Positions 54,165-63,355 of a stretch of 64,000 bases of DNA are shown one piece after another. The notes beneath the pieces were generated by a model, which saw only the letters and a program-made list of their open reading frames with translations, was not told the DNA's origin and searched no databases. Origin of the DNA: JAGRKR01 sp041397725 (lineage in GTDB: Bacteria > Pseudomonadota > Alphaproteobacteria > Rhizobiales > Hyphomicrobiaceae); the NCBI GenBank assembly GCA_041397725.1, contig JAWKVZ010000001.1, positions 434,001 to 498,000 of the forward strand, read 5' to 3'. The first letter of the stretch is position 1. Each line of letters opens with the position of its first letter. The translations under genes and the position numbers were made by a program.

Positions 54165-55736
54165 TCACAGCCGGAACGCGGCCCGTTCCTGCGCATCGAG
54201 CTGCTCCACCAGCCCCATCTCCCAGGCCAGATATTGCCGTGCGGCCTCCGGATCGCCTTCGTGACGACGATGCGTGTGGAAGACGAAGTCGATCCGCTCG
54301 CTATCCGCCGGCACGTCGGGCGACGCATCGACCGCATTGCCCGCCCCCTGCCAGCCGCGCAGGCCACCCGCGAGCATGCGCACGGCGCCGACCCCGGCCT
54401 CGGCGAGATCGACGGCGGCCAGACGTGCCAGACCGGTATCGTCCACGACGAGCACCACCGTCTTCGCCCCCGCCGCCGCCTTGGCGAGATGCGGCCGGAT
54501 CGACCAGCGCGAGCCCGGCACATGCCCCGCCCGATAGGCCGCGCTCGCGCGCAGATCCAGACAGGTCACGCTGCCGGCGGCGAGCCCCGCCTTCAGGTCG
54601 GCAGGCGAAATCTCCGCCACGACAGGCAGCACGCCCGGCGCCACGGGGTCGCGCGGCGTCATGCCGATCGCGGCCGACGTGCCGCCCTCGAGCACGTGGA
54701 CATCGTGACCGAGCTGGCGCAGCCACGCCCCGACGACCGGCGCCCGCACGCCTTCGCTATCGAGCAGCACGATGCGGGCGTTGCGCACGGCGATCCATTG
54801 ATCCGTCGCCTGGATGAGCTGCCCACCGGGGGCATGGATGGCGCCCGGAAGCGAGCCGGCCTGGAACTCCTCCGCGGTCCTGACGTCGATCAGGCAGGTG
54901 GTGCGCTCGGTATCGGCGAGCCACTCGAGCACCTTGGCGGCGGTGACGCCCGGCACGCCGAAGCGCGCGGCCGTCGCCTTGGCGCGGGCACGGGCGGCGG
55001 CGAGCTTCTCCCCCTGCGGCGGGGCGGGATAGATGCGGTCCGCTCCCTTTTCGACCTCGAGGCCGGCGAGGAACCAGCCCTGGGTGCCGTTCTCCAGCGC
55101 ATAGACCGGGTTCGTCACGCCGACCATGCGCAAGGTCTCGGCCCCGATGATGGAGCGCGTCCGGCCGGCGCAGTTGACGACGATCGGCACAGTCGGATCG
55201 GCGACGATCTCGTCGATCCTGAGCGCCAGCTCACCGTTGGGGCAGCAGATGCTGCCGGGGATCGTAAAGCGCTTGTGCTCGGCGATCGGCCGGCCATCCA
55301 CGAGCACGACCTTCTCGCCCCGCGCACGCATGGCGTTGAAGTCGGTCGCGGAGATGCGCGGCGTGTGCCGCTCGTGCTCGACCAGCTCGCCGAACGTCTT
55401 CGACGGCACGTTGACACCGGCATAGAGGGTGTAGCCTGCCGCCTTCCAGCCGACAGTGCCGCCCGCGAGCACGGACACATCCGAGTAGCCGAGCGCCTGC
55501 GCCCGCGCCGCCGCCTTCTCGGCCATGCCGTCGCCGCCGTCGCACAGCACGAGCGGAACGTTGGTCCGCGGCACCAGGCGCTCGATGTCGAGCTCGAAGC
55601 GGCTGTAGGGGATCGGCACGGCGAACAGCAGATGGCCGTCGGCGCACGGTCCGGGCTCCTGCACGTCGATGAGCGCCATCTCCCCCGGTTCGGCCAGTCG
55701 TGTCTTCAGCGTCTTGGCGTCGATCGTCCTCGTCAT
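54165..55736 (-). CDS. Four-domain rhodanese-family sulfurtransferase
   Basis: 523 residues, ATG 55736 with CGGAGAAAGTGC upstream. Four rhodanese domains follow in tandem (about 5-105, 128-235, 255-380, 390-495). The active-site loop cysteine is present in domain 1 (C65, VLCDGGDG) and domain 2 (C189, VNCAGRTRS) but replaced in domain 3 (VLLDSEGVRA) and domain 4 (VLVVDDTGLA). So two domains are probably catalytic and two structural. It may relay persulfide sulfur or act on cyanide or thiosulfate; no sulfur-metabolism neighbours are visible. It lies 75 bases upstream of the lipid operon, same strand, with its own stop. Confidence 0.9.
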   Translation of the reverse strand: MTRTIDAKTLKTRLAEPGEMALIDVQEPGPCADGHLLFAVPIPYSRFELDIERLVPRTNVPLVLCDGGDGMAEKAAARAQALGYSDVSVLAGGTVGWKAAGYTLYAGVNVPSKTFGELVEHERHTPRISATDFNAMRARGEKVVLVDGRPIAEHKRFTIPGSICCPNGELALRIDEIVADPTVPIVVNCAGRTRSIIGAETLRMVGVTNPVYALENGTQGWFLAGLEVEKGADRIYPAPPQGEKLAAARARAKATAARFGVPGVTAAKVLEWLADTERTTCLIDVRTAEEFQAGSLPGAIHAPGGQLIQATDQWIAVRNARIVLLDSEGVRAPVVGAWLRQLGHDVHVLEGGTSAAIGMTPRDPVAPGVLPVVAEISPADLKAGLAAGSVTCLDLRASAAYRAGHVPGSRWSIRPHLAKAAAGAKTVVLVVDDTGLARLAAVDLAEAGVGAVRMLAGGLRGWQGAGNAVDASPDVPADSERIDFVFHTHRRHEGDPEAARQYLAWEMGLVEQLDAQERAAFRL

Positions 55737-55752
55737 GCACTTTCTCCGGAGG

Positions 55753-55774
55753 GCGGCCCCTGCTGCAGGGCCGC
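55753..55774 (-). terminator. Hairpin between epimerase and rhodanese genes
   Basis: GCGGCCC (55753-55759) pairs with GGGCCGC (55768-55774) around an 8-base loop. It lies downstream of the epimerase stop and just before the rhodanese start, so it could end the epimerase transcript. No U-tract. Confidence 0.35.
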
Positions 55775-55836
55775 GGTTGCCAATTCGGGTAACCGGCCCG
55801 CGTCGCGGGCTGCCGCGGCACGCGGGGCCGGCGTGG

Positions 55837-56763
55837 TCAGATCATGCCGAGCGTGCGCAGCGCCTTGAAGTGGGCGATGGTCTCGGCCGTGCCGGAGTCC
55901 AGTGTCGTGGCGGGAACCGGTCCGATGATGCGCTTGAGCGGGGCATTGTCGTAGGCGGTCTCCGGCGACGGACGCACGACGCTGCCGAGCGTGATGCGCG
56001 CGTCCGGCACGGCGGCCTTAATGGCCGCCACCACATCGACCATGGTCTGCGTGTCGGTGGTGATGTCGGAGACGACCGCGCCTTCGAATGGCGTCAGCGC
56101 AGCCTTGACGAACGCCTCGCCGACGTCGCGGCCGAGCTGGAACACCGTCCGCGACGACCACGGGATCTCGTAGGCCTCGCCGAGCGCGGCGGCGCGCATG
56201 GCGAGCGTCGCCACCGCCGTCTCTCCGCCATCGCGGCCGACGCCATAGACGACGACAGGGCGCAGGCCGAGCGAGGCGAGACCGTGATCCTCGGCGTAGA
56301 AGCGGGCGATCTCCTCACCGGCCGCCTTGGTGGCGCCGTAGAGGTTGGCCACGCGGTTGTGCTCGCCGCGCGGCTTGGCGGCGGCCGAGCTGGTGTAGAT
56401 GACGCGCGCCACGCCATGACGGCGCGCCGCCTCGAACACGTGCGTATGCCCGAGCAGGTTGACGCGGACGCCGGCCAGGGGATCGGCCCGGCAGGTCGGG
56501 ATCAGCAGGCCCGCCAGATGAATGATGGCCTCGGGCCGGGTCTCGGCGACCAGGTCGAGCACGGCGCCGGCGTCCGTGATATCGGCGCCGACCCAGCGCA
56601 CACCCGAGATCGTCTCGCCACGAAGGACCAACGCCAGGCGGCGCGGGTCCGCGGCGAGGTCCAGCGCCACCACCTCCCGCCCTTCGGCCCGCAGGCGACG
56701 GATGATCCAAGCGCCGAGAAACCCCGAGGCTCCCGTGACGAGAACAGTGCCGCTTGCCGCCAT
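55837..56763 (-). CDS. NAD-dependent epimerase/dehydratase family protein
   Basis: 308 residues from ATG 56763, GGAGACG upstream. Extended SDR features: VLVTGASGFLGAWIIRRLRA (glycine loop), ADITDAGAV, IIHLAGLLIPTCRADP, TSSAAAKPRGEHN with the catalytic Ser and Y-x3-K in LYGATKAAGE. The longer frame upstream runs into the divergent TPP enzyme gene and is shadow. It could reduce or epimerise a nucleotide- or hydroxy-acid substrate; the substrate is not evident. Divergent from the TPP enzyme with 70-136 bases between starts, a common layout for a catabolic gene pair. Confidence 0.88.
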   Translation of the reverse strand: MAASGTVLVTGASGFLGAWIIRRLRAEGREVVALDLAADPRRLALVLRGETISGVRWVGADITDAGAVLDLVAETRPEAIIHLAGLLIPTCRADPLAGVRVNLLGHTHVFEAARRHGVARVIYTSSAAAKPRGEHNRVANLYGATKAAGEEIARFYAEDHGLASLGLRPVVVYGVGRDGGETAVATLAMRAAALGEAYEIPWSSRTVFQLGRDVGEAFVKAALTPFEGAVVSDITTDTQTMVDVVAAIKAAVPDARITLGSVVRPSPETAYDNAPLKRIIGPVPATTLDSGTAETIAHFKALRTLGMI

Positions 56764-56899
56764 ATGTCGCGCGTCTCCAGCTTCATCTTCACCGGCGAGA
56801 CGCCTTGTCTCGCGAATTGAAACGGAGTTTATCATGGCTTCCGACCACATCAATCGGGCACCGGAACGCGCGTGCCCAGCCTGGAGAGGACCCCGAGTC

Positions 56900-58594
56900 A
56901 TGCCCAAGACGAACGAACTCGTCGTCAACGCCCTGATCGAGGGCGGCGTCCAGCGCGCCTTCACGCTGCCTGGCCTCGGCATCTCCTGGTCGCTCCCTGC
57001 CTTCAAGGCCCGCGAGAAGGACCTCGACGTCGTCCTGACCCGCAGCGAATGGATCGGCTCGATCATGGCGCAGGTCACGGGTCGTCTGACCGGGCGGCCG
57101 GCCGCCCTCATGGGCCAGGGCGCGTGGATGCAGAGCATCGGCTCGATCGGCATCCTCGAGGCGCACTTCTCCGGCAGCCCCATGGTGGTGCTGACCGAGA
57201 CCTCCGACTACGACGGCTACAATCAGATGGGCGTCTACCAGACGGCCACGGGCGACTACGGTGGCACCGACGTGATGGCCGCGCTCAAGCCGATCACCAA
57301 GTACTGCACCTTCGCCACCGCGCCGCAGGAGGCGGTCTACGGCGTGCAGATGGCCATCAAGCACGCGACGCTGCCGCGACAGGGACCGGCCGCCGTCGTG
57401 ATGAAGACGACCATCATCCGCCAGGAGGTCGATGGTCCGCTCAAGCCGCAGCTCTACCCGAGCGCGGGCTATCATCGCTATACGCCGCCGCGACCCGACG
57501 AGGGCGCCGTCGCCAGGCTGGCCGAGATGCTGGCCAAGGCCGAGCGCCCGTGCATCATCGCCGGCATGGGTGTGATGTCCGTGAAGGGCGGCGCCCGCTT
57601 GCAGGCGCTCGCCGAAGCAGCCGGCATCATGGTCGCCACCAGCTACAACGCCAAGGGTGTGGTCGCCGAGACTTCGCCGGTCGCCGTCGGCATGCTCGGC
57701 AATTGGGGCATGCCCACCGCCAATCGCGCCGTCGCGGCGGCTGACCTGATCCTGATGCTCGGCGCCAGCATGGGCCCGGACTACACCCGCTTCCGCGATC
57801 CCGAGATGATCCGCCCGGGCGACCAGACGCTGGTGCAGGTGGACATCGACCCGCGCAACGCCGGCTGGGTCTACCCGGTCGACCTCGCCATCACCGGCGA
57901 TTGCGGCGACGTCATCGACATGCTCGCGAAGCACAAGCTCGGTCAGGGCCAGAAGGCGAAGCGCACCAAGGCGATCGCCGCCCTCAAGGAGCGGACGGGA
58001 TACGACAGTCTGCCCGACATCAAGGCGGCCCAGGGCACCGTCCATTACGCCGACATCGTGCGTGCCGTGCAGGGCTTCCTCGGCCCCAAGGACATGATCA
58101 CGCTCGATGCCGGCACCAACCGCATCTGGCCGACCTTCGGCTTGCGCATGCCCTACCCCGAGCAGCTTCTCGTGGCCGGCGGCACCGGCGTCATGGGCTG
58201 GGGCGCGCCGGCGGCCGTCGCGGCCAAGATGGTGCTGCCGGAGCGGCGGCTGACCTGCCTCGCGGGCGATGGCGGCTTCATGATGACCATGCAGGTGATC
58301 TCGACAGCCGTGCAGCGCGGCGTCGACTGCGTCTTCCTCGTCGCCAACAACGCGGGGCTCGGCATGGTCCGCGACAATCTCGGCGAGAACCGCATCGCCT
58401 GCGACTTCAACGAGGTGGATTTCGCAGCGGTCTCGGAGGGCCTCGGCGGCAAGGGCCTGAAGGTCTACCACCCCGGCGAGATCCGCGATGCGCTCGAGGA
58501 GGCCCACAAGATGGGCGGTCCCGTCGTCATCGATGCCAAGGTGGACCCGGTCGCCAGCCACAAGGAGGCTTCCGACTTCGCGCCGCTGCGCTGA
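56900..58594 (+). CDS. Thiamine-diphosphate-dependent enzyme, acetolactate-synthase-like
   Basis: 564 residues from ATG 56900; ATG 56834 with a CGGAG site would add 22 residues. The catalytic glutamate is E50 (TRSEWIGSIMAQ), and the TPP/Mg motif is GDGGFMMTMQVIST...ANN at about 455-483. Three domains (PYR, central nucleotide-like, PP) are recognisable. The sequence is not a canonical acetolactate synthase: the N-terminal text GLGISWSLPAFKAREKD is unusual. Family alternatives include decarboxylases and carboligases. It is upstream of a peptide-type ABC transporter operon, on the same strand with a hairpin between, and divergent from an epimerase gene. Confidence 0.88.
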   Translation: MPKTNELVVNALIEGGVQRAFTLPGLGISWSLPAFKAREKDLDVVLTRSEWIGSIMAQVTGRLTGRPAALMGQGAWMQSIGSIGILEAHFSGSPMVVLTETSDYDGYNQMGVYQTATGDYGGTDVMAALKPITKYCTFATAPQEAVYGVQMAIKHATLPRQGPAAVVMKTTIIRQEVDGPLKPQLYPSAGYHRYTPPRPDEGAVARLAEMLAKAERPCIIAGMGVMSVKGGARLQALAEAAGIMVATSYNAKGVVAETSPVAVGMLGNWGMPTANRAVAAADLILMLGASMGPDYTRFRDPEMIRPGDQTLVQVDIDPRNAGWVYPVDLAITGDCGDVIDMLAKHKLGQGQKAKRTKAIAALKERTGYDSLPDIKAAQGTVHYADIVRAVQGFLGPKDMITLDAGTNRIWPTFGLRMPYPEQLLVAGGTGVMGWGAPAAVAAKMVLPERRLTCLAGDGGFMMTMQVISTAVQRGVDCVFLVANNAGLGMVRDNLGENRIACDFNEVDFAAVSEGLGGKGLKVYHPGEIRDALEEAHKMGGPVVIDAKVDPVASHKEASDFAPLR

Positions 58595-58611
58595 GCCGCC
58601 GGTCGGCACGC

Positions 58612-58636
58612 CCGCGCCGGGGTTCCGCCGGCGCGG
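58612..58636 (+). terminator. Perfect 9-bp stem terminator after the TPP enzyme gene
   Basis: CCGCGCCGG (58612-58620) pairs perfectly with CCGGCGCGG (58628-58636) around a 7-base loop, 17 bases after the TPP enzyme stop. It likely ends that transcript before the ABC operon. No U-tract. Confidence 0.6.
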
Positions 58637-58746
58637 CGCGCTGGATCAACCGACGATGGGTTGAGCCTAGCCCCCGTTCGCTGGCATAGTGGGACCACGT
58701 CGGACAACAACGAAACACAAAGCTGAGAGTGAAGGAGGGAGTTCCC

Positions 58747-60345
58747 ATGCAGGCCAAGAGCAGGACGGCTATCGTCCTGGCAGCAGCTGTCGGCGGCGCA
58801 ATGATGCTCGCCAGTGCGGCGCCAGCGCTGGCGCAGACCCCGAAGCGGGGCGGCACCCTCGTGATCGGCTACCACGACACGCCGCCTCACCTCAATCCAG
58901 GCGTCCAATCAGGTCTCGCACTGCAGTTCCCGGGGTCGCAGCTTTTCGCCTCGCCGCTGACGATGGACGACAAGTGGCAGCCGAAGCCCTATCTCGCCGA
59001 GAGCTGGCAGTCGTCGGCCGACGGTCTGTCGCTGACCCTGAAGCTGCGCAAGGATGCGAAATTCCACGACGGCAAGCCGATCACCTCGGCCGACGTCGCC
59101 TTCTCGATCGAGGTGATCAAGAAGACGCATCCCTTCAAGCCCATGTTCGGCCCGGTGACGTCCGTCGAGACGCCCGACGCCCATACCGCCGTGATCCGCT
59201 TCAGCGCACCGCATCCCGCCGCGCTCGTGGCGCTCAGCACGCCGGCGCTCTGCCCGATCATGCCGAAGCACGTCTATGGCGACATCCTCAAGGACCTCGC
59301 CGCGGCCCGCAAGCATCCGGCCAACCGCGCGCCTGTCGGCTCCGGTCCCTTCAAGCTCGTCGAGTTCAAGCCGGGCGAGCATGTAATCTTCGAGCGCTTC
59401 GACGGCTTCTTTCTCAAGGGCAAGCCCTATCTCGATCGCGTCATCATCAAGTACAACAAGGACCCGAACAGCCTGGCGCTCGGCCTCGAGCGCGGCGACA
59501 TCCACCTGCGCCCCTATGACAACCACGCGCGCATCCTGAAGCGCCTCGGCGCCAAGCCGCACCTGGTGCTCACCAAGAAGGGTCACGAGGGCGCCGGACC
59601 GCTCGCCTGGCTGGCCTTCAACCTCAAGCACCCCATCCTCAAGGACAAGCGCGTCCGTCACGCCATCGCCATGGCGATCGACAAGGACTTCATCATCAAG
59701 AAGCTGCACTCGGGCTACTCGACGCGCGCCTACGGCCCCCTCGCCATCGGCAGTCCGTTCGAGGACAAGAGCCCGCAGAAGTTCGACCTCGACCTCGCCA
59801 AGGCCAACAAGATGCTGGACGAGGCCGGCCACAAGCGCGGCGCCGACGGCACGCGCTTCAAGATCAGGCTCGACACGCTGCTCTCCCAGCGCGACGTGGC
59901 GGAGTACCTGAAGCCGCAGCTCAAGAAGGTCGGCATCGACGTCGAGTTGCGCATCCCGCCGGACTTGCCGACCTGGATGCGTTGGGTCGGCGGGCACGAG
60001 TTCGACATGACCATGGACGTGGTGTTCACGTGGGGCGACCCGGTCATCGGCGTGCACCGCACCTACCTGACCTCCAACATCCGCAAGGGCCTCATCTGGT
60101 CGAATACGCAGAGCTACTCCAACGCCGAGGCCGACAAGCTCATGGCCGCAGGCAGCAAGGAGATGGACGCGGCCAAGCGCAAGGCGATCTACCTGCAGTT
60201 CCAGAAGCGCATCACCGACGACATGCCCGTGCACTTCATGTACTCGCCGCCCTACCACCTCATCTATAACAAGAAGGTGCAGAACCCGCCGCTGACGGTC
60301 TGGGGCATCATCGCACCACTGCACGAGGTGTGGCTCAAGGACTGA
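58747..60345 (+). CDS. ABC transporter substrate-binding protein, family 5 (peptide/opine/nickel)
   Basis: 532 residues from ATG 58747 (GGAGGGAG upstream). A Sec signal (AIVLAAAVGGAMMLASAAPALA) leads to the mature start QTPKRGGTL. Family 5 features: PAYLAESWQ-type text (KPYLAESWQSSADGLSLTLKLRKDAKFHDG), VGSGPFKLVEFKPGEHV, RHAIAMAIDKDFI and MTMDVVFTWGDPV. It binds a short peptide or similar ligand in the periplasm and delivers it to the two permeases encoded next. The operon order SBP-permease-permease-ATPase-ATPase is standard for Dpp/Opp systems. Confidence 0.94.
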   Translation: MQAKSRTAIVLAAAVGGAMMLASAAPALAQTPKRGGTLVIGYHDTPPHLNPGVQSGLALQFPGSQLFASPLTMDDKWQPKPYLAESWQSSADGLSLTLKLRKDAKFHDGKPITSADVAFSIEVIKKTHPFKPMFGPVTSVETPDAHTAVIRFSAPHPAALVALSTPALCPIMPKHVYGDILKDLAAARKHPANRAPVGSGPFKLVEFKPGEHVIFERFDGFFLKGKPYLDRVIIKYNKDPNSLALGLERGDIHLRPYDNHARILKRLGAKPHLVLTKKGHEGAGPLAWLAFNLKHPILKDKRVRHAIAMAIDKDFIIKKLHSGYSTRAYGPLAIGSPFEDKSPQKFDLDLAKANKMLDEAGHKRGADGTRFKIRLDTLLSQRDVAEYLKPQLKKVGIDVELRIPPDLPTWMRWVGGHEFDMTMDVVFTWGDPVIGVHRTYLTSNIRKGLIWSNTQSYSNAEADKLMAAGSKEMDAAKRKAIYLQFQKRITDDMPVHFMYSPPYHLIYNKKVQNPPLTVWGIIAPLHEVWLKD

Positions 60346-60375
60346 GGCGACCGGAGGCGCAAGCCCGCACATCAT

Positions 60376-60408
60376 GGTCGCTTCCGGGCGCACGGCCCGG
60401 GAGCGACC
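60376..60408 (+). promoter_or_regulatory. 14-bp stem-loop between binding-protein and permease genes
   Basis: GGTCGCTTCCGGGC (60376-60389) pairs with GCCCGGGAGCGACC (60395-60408), with one T:G wobble and a 5-base loop. It lies 31 bases after the binding-protein stop and 33 before the permease start. Such stem-loops between the first and second genes of ABC operons commonly stabilise the 5' mRNA or reduce readthrough, giving more binding protein than permease; here this is inferred. Confidence 0.6.
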
Positions 60409-60440
60409 GCAGCCGTTTCTCCGAACGATAGCGAGTGAGC

Positions 60441-61421
60441 ATGCGTATCGCCGGCCTCATTGTGAAGCGGCTCTTCTACGCAGCAGCGCTGGTGCTCGCC
60501 GTGCTCGTGCTGAATTTCCTGCTCATCCAGCTGGCGCCCGGCGATCCCGCCGACTTCATCGCCGGCCAGATGGGCGGCGTCACCCAGGAGATCCTCGAGT
60601 CCATCCGCAAGGACTACGGCCTCGACCGACCACTGCTCGAACAGCTCTGGATCTATCTCAAGCGCGCAGCGACCGGCGACCTCGGCTACTCCTATTACTT
60701 CAACTCGCCCGTGGTCACCCTCGTCGTCTCCCGCATCCCCGCGACCATCCTGCTGATCCTGTCCGCGACCGTCATCGCCCTCGTGCTCGGCACCTGGATG
60801 GGCGTGATGGCCGCCCGCCGGCCAGAGAGCTGGTTCTCGAGCCTGCTGACCGTCTTTGCCCTCGTCGGCTATTCCGCGCCGGCCTTCTGGACCGGCATGA
60901 TGCTGATCATCCTGCTAGCGTCCGTCATCCCCATCTTTCCCGTTTCGGGCATGTACGACATCACGCTGAAGACGGGTCCGCTCGGCCATGCGGTCGACGT
61001 CGCGCACCACCTGGTCCTGCCGTCGCTGACGCTCGGCATCATCTACATCGCCCAGTATGCACGACTGTCCCGCGCCAGCATGCTCGAGGTGCTCAGCGCC
61101 GATTACGTGCGCACCGCCCGCGCGAAGGGGCTGAGCGAGCGCGTGGTCGTCTTCAAGCACGCGCTCCGCAACGCCATCCTGCCGGTCATCACCGTCACCG
61201 GTCTGCATTTCGGACACCTGCTCTCCGGCGCCGTGCTGGTCGAAAGCGTGTTCAACTGGCCCGGGCTCGGCACCCTCGCCTACGACTCGATCCTGCGGCG
61301 CGACTACACGACCATCCTCGGCCTGCTCTTCTTCGCCTCGCTGATGGTCGTCGCCGCCAACCTCGTCACCGATCTCTGCTACCGCCTCGCCGACCCGCGC
61401 ATCAAATCGAGCCGAGGCTAG
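60441..61421 (+). CDS. Dipeptide/oligopeptide-type ABC transporter permease (DppB-like)
   Basis: 326 residues from ATG 60441. Six membrane helices, with the N-terminal MRIAGLIVKRLFYAAALVL and the family signature LAPGDPADFI. The EAA-like coupling loop is YVRTARAKGLSERVVVFKHALRNAILPVI. It forms half of the transmembrane channel with the next gene. Stop to next start is 10 bases. Confidence 0.93.
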   Translation: MRIAGLIVKRLFYAAALVLAVLVLNFLLIQLAPGDPADFIAGQMGGVTQEILESIRKDYGLDRPLLEQLWIYLKRAATGDLGYSYYFNSPVVTLVVSRIPATILLILSATVIALVLGTWMGVMAARRPESWFSSLLTVFALVGYSAPAFWTGMMLIILLASVIPIFPVSGMYDITLKTGPLGHAVDVAHHLVLPSLTLGIIYIAQYARLSRASMLEVLSADYVRTARAKGLSERVVVFKHALRNAILPVITVTGLHFGHLLSGAVLVESVFNWPGLGTLAYDSILRRDYTTILGLLFFASLMVVAANLVTDLCYRLADPRIKSSRG

Positions 61422-61431
61422 AAGGACCGCC

Positions 61432-62328
61432 ATGAGCGACAAGACCACCGCCCCAGGCCACGCAGAGATCACCCCGCCGCAAGCGAGCAGCCCGACGCGC
61501 GAGGCGCTCGCCATGTTCGTGCGCAACCGCGCCGCAGTGCTGGGCCTGCTGCTGCTCGCATTCGTCATCGGCGCGACCTTCGCTGGCCCCTTCCTCTATC
61601 GCGTCGATCCGTTCGCCGTCGTCGGCGCGCCGTTCACCGCACCCGGCGATGACATGGACGTGCCGCTCGGCACCGACCATATCGGCCGCGACATCCTCGC
61701 CGGTCTCATCAAGGGCGGCGGCCCGACGCTCGCCGTCGGCCTCTCGGCAGCGCTCATCACCGTCTTCATCGGCGTCCTCGTGGGCGCGCTCTCGGGCTAT
61801 TACGGCGGCTTTGTCGACGAGGCGCTGATGCGCTTCACGGAGTTTTTCCAGGTGTTGCCGCCGCTCATCCTGGCCATGGTGCTGGTCGCCATCTTCACCC
61901 CATCGCTGGCGACCATCGCCATCGCCATCGGCGTGGTGAGCTGGCCGGCGACGGCGCGCCTGACCCGCGCCGAGTTCCTCAAGATCCGCGAGCTCGAGTA
62001 TGTCAAGGCCGCCCGCACCATCGGCGCCAACGACAAGCGCATCATCTGGCGCGTGATCCTGCCGAACGCGCTTCCACCCCTCATCGTCTCGGCGACCCTC
62101 GTGGTCGGCGTCGCCATCCTGTTCGAGGCCGGCCTCTCCTTCCTCGGCCTCGGCGATCCCAACGTCATGAGCTGGGGCCTCATGATCGGCTCGAGCCGCC
62201 AGTACATCCTCGACGCCTGGTGGTCGATTACATTCCCCGGCCTCGCCATCTTCCTGACCGTGCTGAGCGTCAGCCTCATCGGGGACGGCCTCAACGACGC
62301 CCTCAATCCGCGCCTGCGGGAGCGCTAG
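61432..62328 (+). CDS. Dipeptide/oligopeptide-type ABC transporter permease (DppC-like)
   Basis: 298 residues from ATG 61432. Six helices after an N-terminal cytoplasmic stretch; signatures are PFTAPGDDMDVPLGTDHIGRD and the EAA loop ELEYVKAARTIGANDKRIIWRVILPNA. C-terminal LEAGLSFLGLGDPNVMSWG-type text (FEAGLSFLGLGDPN) is typical of DppC/OppC. It pairs with the preceding permease and ends 4 bases before the ATPase gene. Confidence 0.93.
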   Translation: MSDKTTAPGHAEITPPQASSPTREALAMFVRNRAAVLGLLLLAFVIGATFAGPFLYRVDPFAVVGAPFTAPGDDMDVPLGTDHIGRDILAGLIKGGGPTLAVGLSAALITVFIGVLVGALSGYYGGFVDEALMRFTEFFQVLPPLILAMVLVAIFTPSLATIAIAIGVVSWPATARLTRAEFLKIRELEYVKAARTIGANDKRIIWRVILPNALPPLIVSATLVVGVAILFEAGLSFLGLGDPNVMSWGLMIGSSRQYILDAWWSITFPGLAIFLTVLSVSLIGDGLNDALNPRLRER

Positions 62329-62332
62329 GCCG

Positions 62333-63355
62333 ATGACGGCAGCGACACCTGCACGCCCCCTGCTCGAGGTCGACAACCTCTCTGTCGAGTTCACGACGCG
62401 CCGCGGCGTCATCCGCGTTCTCGACCACGTCAGCTTCCAGCTCACGCCCGGCGCAACGCTCGGTATCGTCGGCGAGTCCGGCTGCGGCAAGTCCATGACG
62501 GCGCTCGCCATCATGCGGCTGGTGCCGCCGCCGCATGGACGCATCGCCGGCGGCGCGGTGCGGCTCGAGGGCGAGGACGTCGTGCAGGCGAGCGATGTCC
62601 GCCTGCGACAGATCCGCGGCAAGGAGATCTCCATGATCTTCCAGGAGCCGATGACCTCGCTCAATCCCGTCTTCACGGTCGGCGACCAGATCGCGGAGGC
62701 CGTGATGCTGCACGAAGGCCTCTCGCGCAAGGACGCGCACGACCGCGCCACCGAGATGCTCAAGGCCGTGCACGTGCCGGCGCCCGAGCGCCGCGTCAAC
62801 GAGTACCCGCATCAGCTTTCCGGCGGCATGCGCCAGCGCGCGATGATCGCCATGGCGCTCGCCTGCCGTCCGAAGGTGCTGATCGCCGACGAGCCCACCA
62901 CCGCCCTCGACGTCACCGTGCAGGCACAGGTGTTCGACCTTCTCGCCGAGCTGCAGGAGACGACCGGCACCGCCATCATCCTGATCACCCACGACATGGG
63001 CGCCATCGCCGAAATGTGCGACCGGGTCGTGGTCATGTACGCCGGCCGGCGCATCGAGGAAGGACCGGTGGAGACGATCCTCGGCGCACCCTCGCACCCC
63101 TATACGCAAGGCCTCCTCGCCTGCCGGCCGGAACTGGTGATCGGCCGCGTCGGTGCCAACCGCCGGCTCGAGGAGATCCCAGGCGTGGTGCCGCCGCTCG
63201 ACCGCATCGGCGCCGGCTGCGGCTTTGCCGACCGCTGCAAGCACGCGCACGATCGCTGCGCGACGCGCCCGCCGATCCGCGCGGTGGGCAACGACCACGC
63301 GGTCGCCTGCTGGCTGTCCGACACCGCCGGCCACCTCCCGGAGGCGCGCGCATGA
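62333..63355 (+). CDS. Dipeptide/oligopeptide-type ABC transporter ATP-binding protein (DppD-like)
   Basis: 340 residues. Walker A GESGCGKS, Q-loop MIFQEPMTSLNPVFT, signature LSGGMRQRAMIA, Walker B VLIADEPTTALD and the switch histidine in LITHDMG are complete. The C-terminal cysteine-rich domain (GCGFADRCKHAHDRCA) typical of Dpp/Opp ATPases, which may bind a metal, is present. The stop overlaps the start of the next ATPase gene (ATGA at 63352-63355). Confidence 0.95.
   Translation: MTAATPARPLLEVDNLSVEFTTRRGVIRVLDHVSFQLTPGATLGIVGESGCGKSMTALAIMRLVPPPHGRIAGGAVRLEGEDVVQASDVRLRQIRGKEISMIFQEPMTSLNPVFTVGDQIAEAVMLHEGLSRKDAHDRATEMLKAVHVPAPERRVNEYPHQLSGGMRQRAMIAMALACRPKVLIADEPTTALDVTVQAQVFDLLAELQETTGTAIILITHDMGAIAEMCDRVVVMYAGRRIEEGPVETILGAPSHPYTQGLLACRPELVIGRVGANRRLEEIPGVVPPLDRIGAGCGFADRCKHAHDRCATRPPIRAVGNDHAVACWLSDTAGHLPEARA

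Noticed and set aside
52545..55868. 1107-codon plus-strand open frame opposite the lipid operon and rhodanese gene
   Set aside because: It is antisense to five well-recognised genes, has no motif of its own and shows the Arg/His/Gly-rich composition typical of a GC-rich shadow frame.
56789..60393. Long minus-strand frames opposite the TPP enzyme (606 codons) and binding-protein (494 codons) genes
   Set aside because: Shadow frames with biased composition and no motifs; the plus-strand genes are secure.
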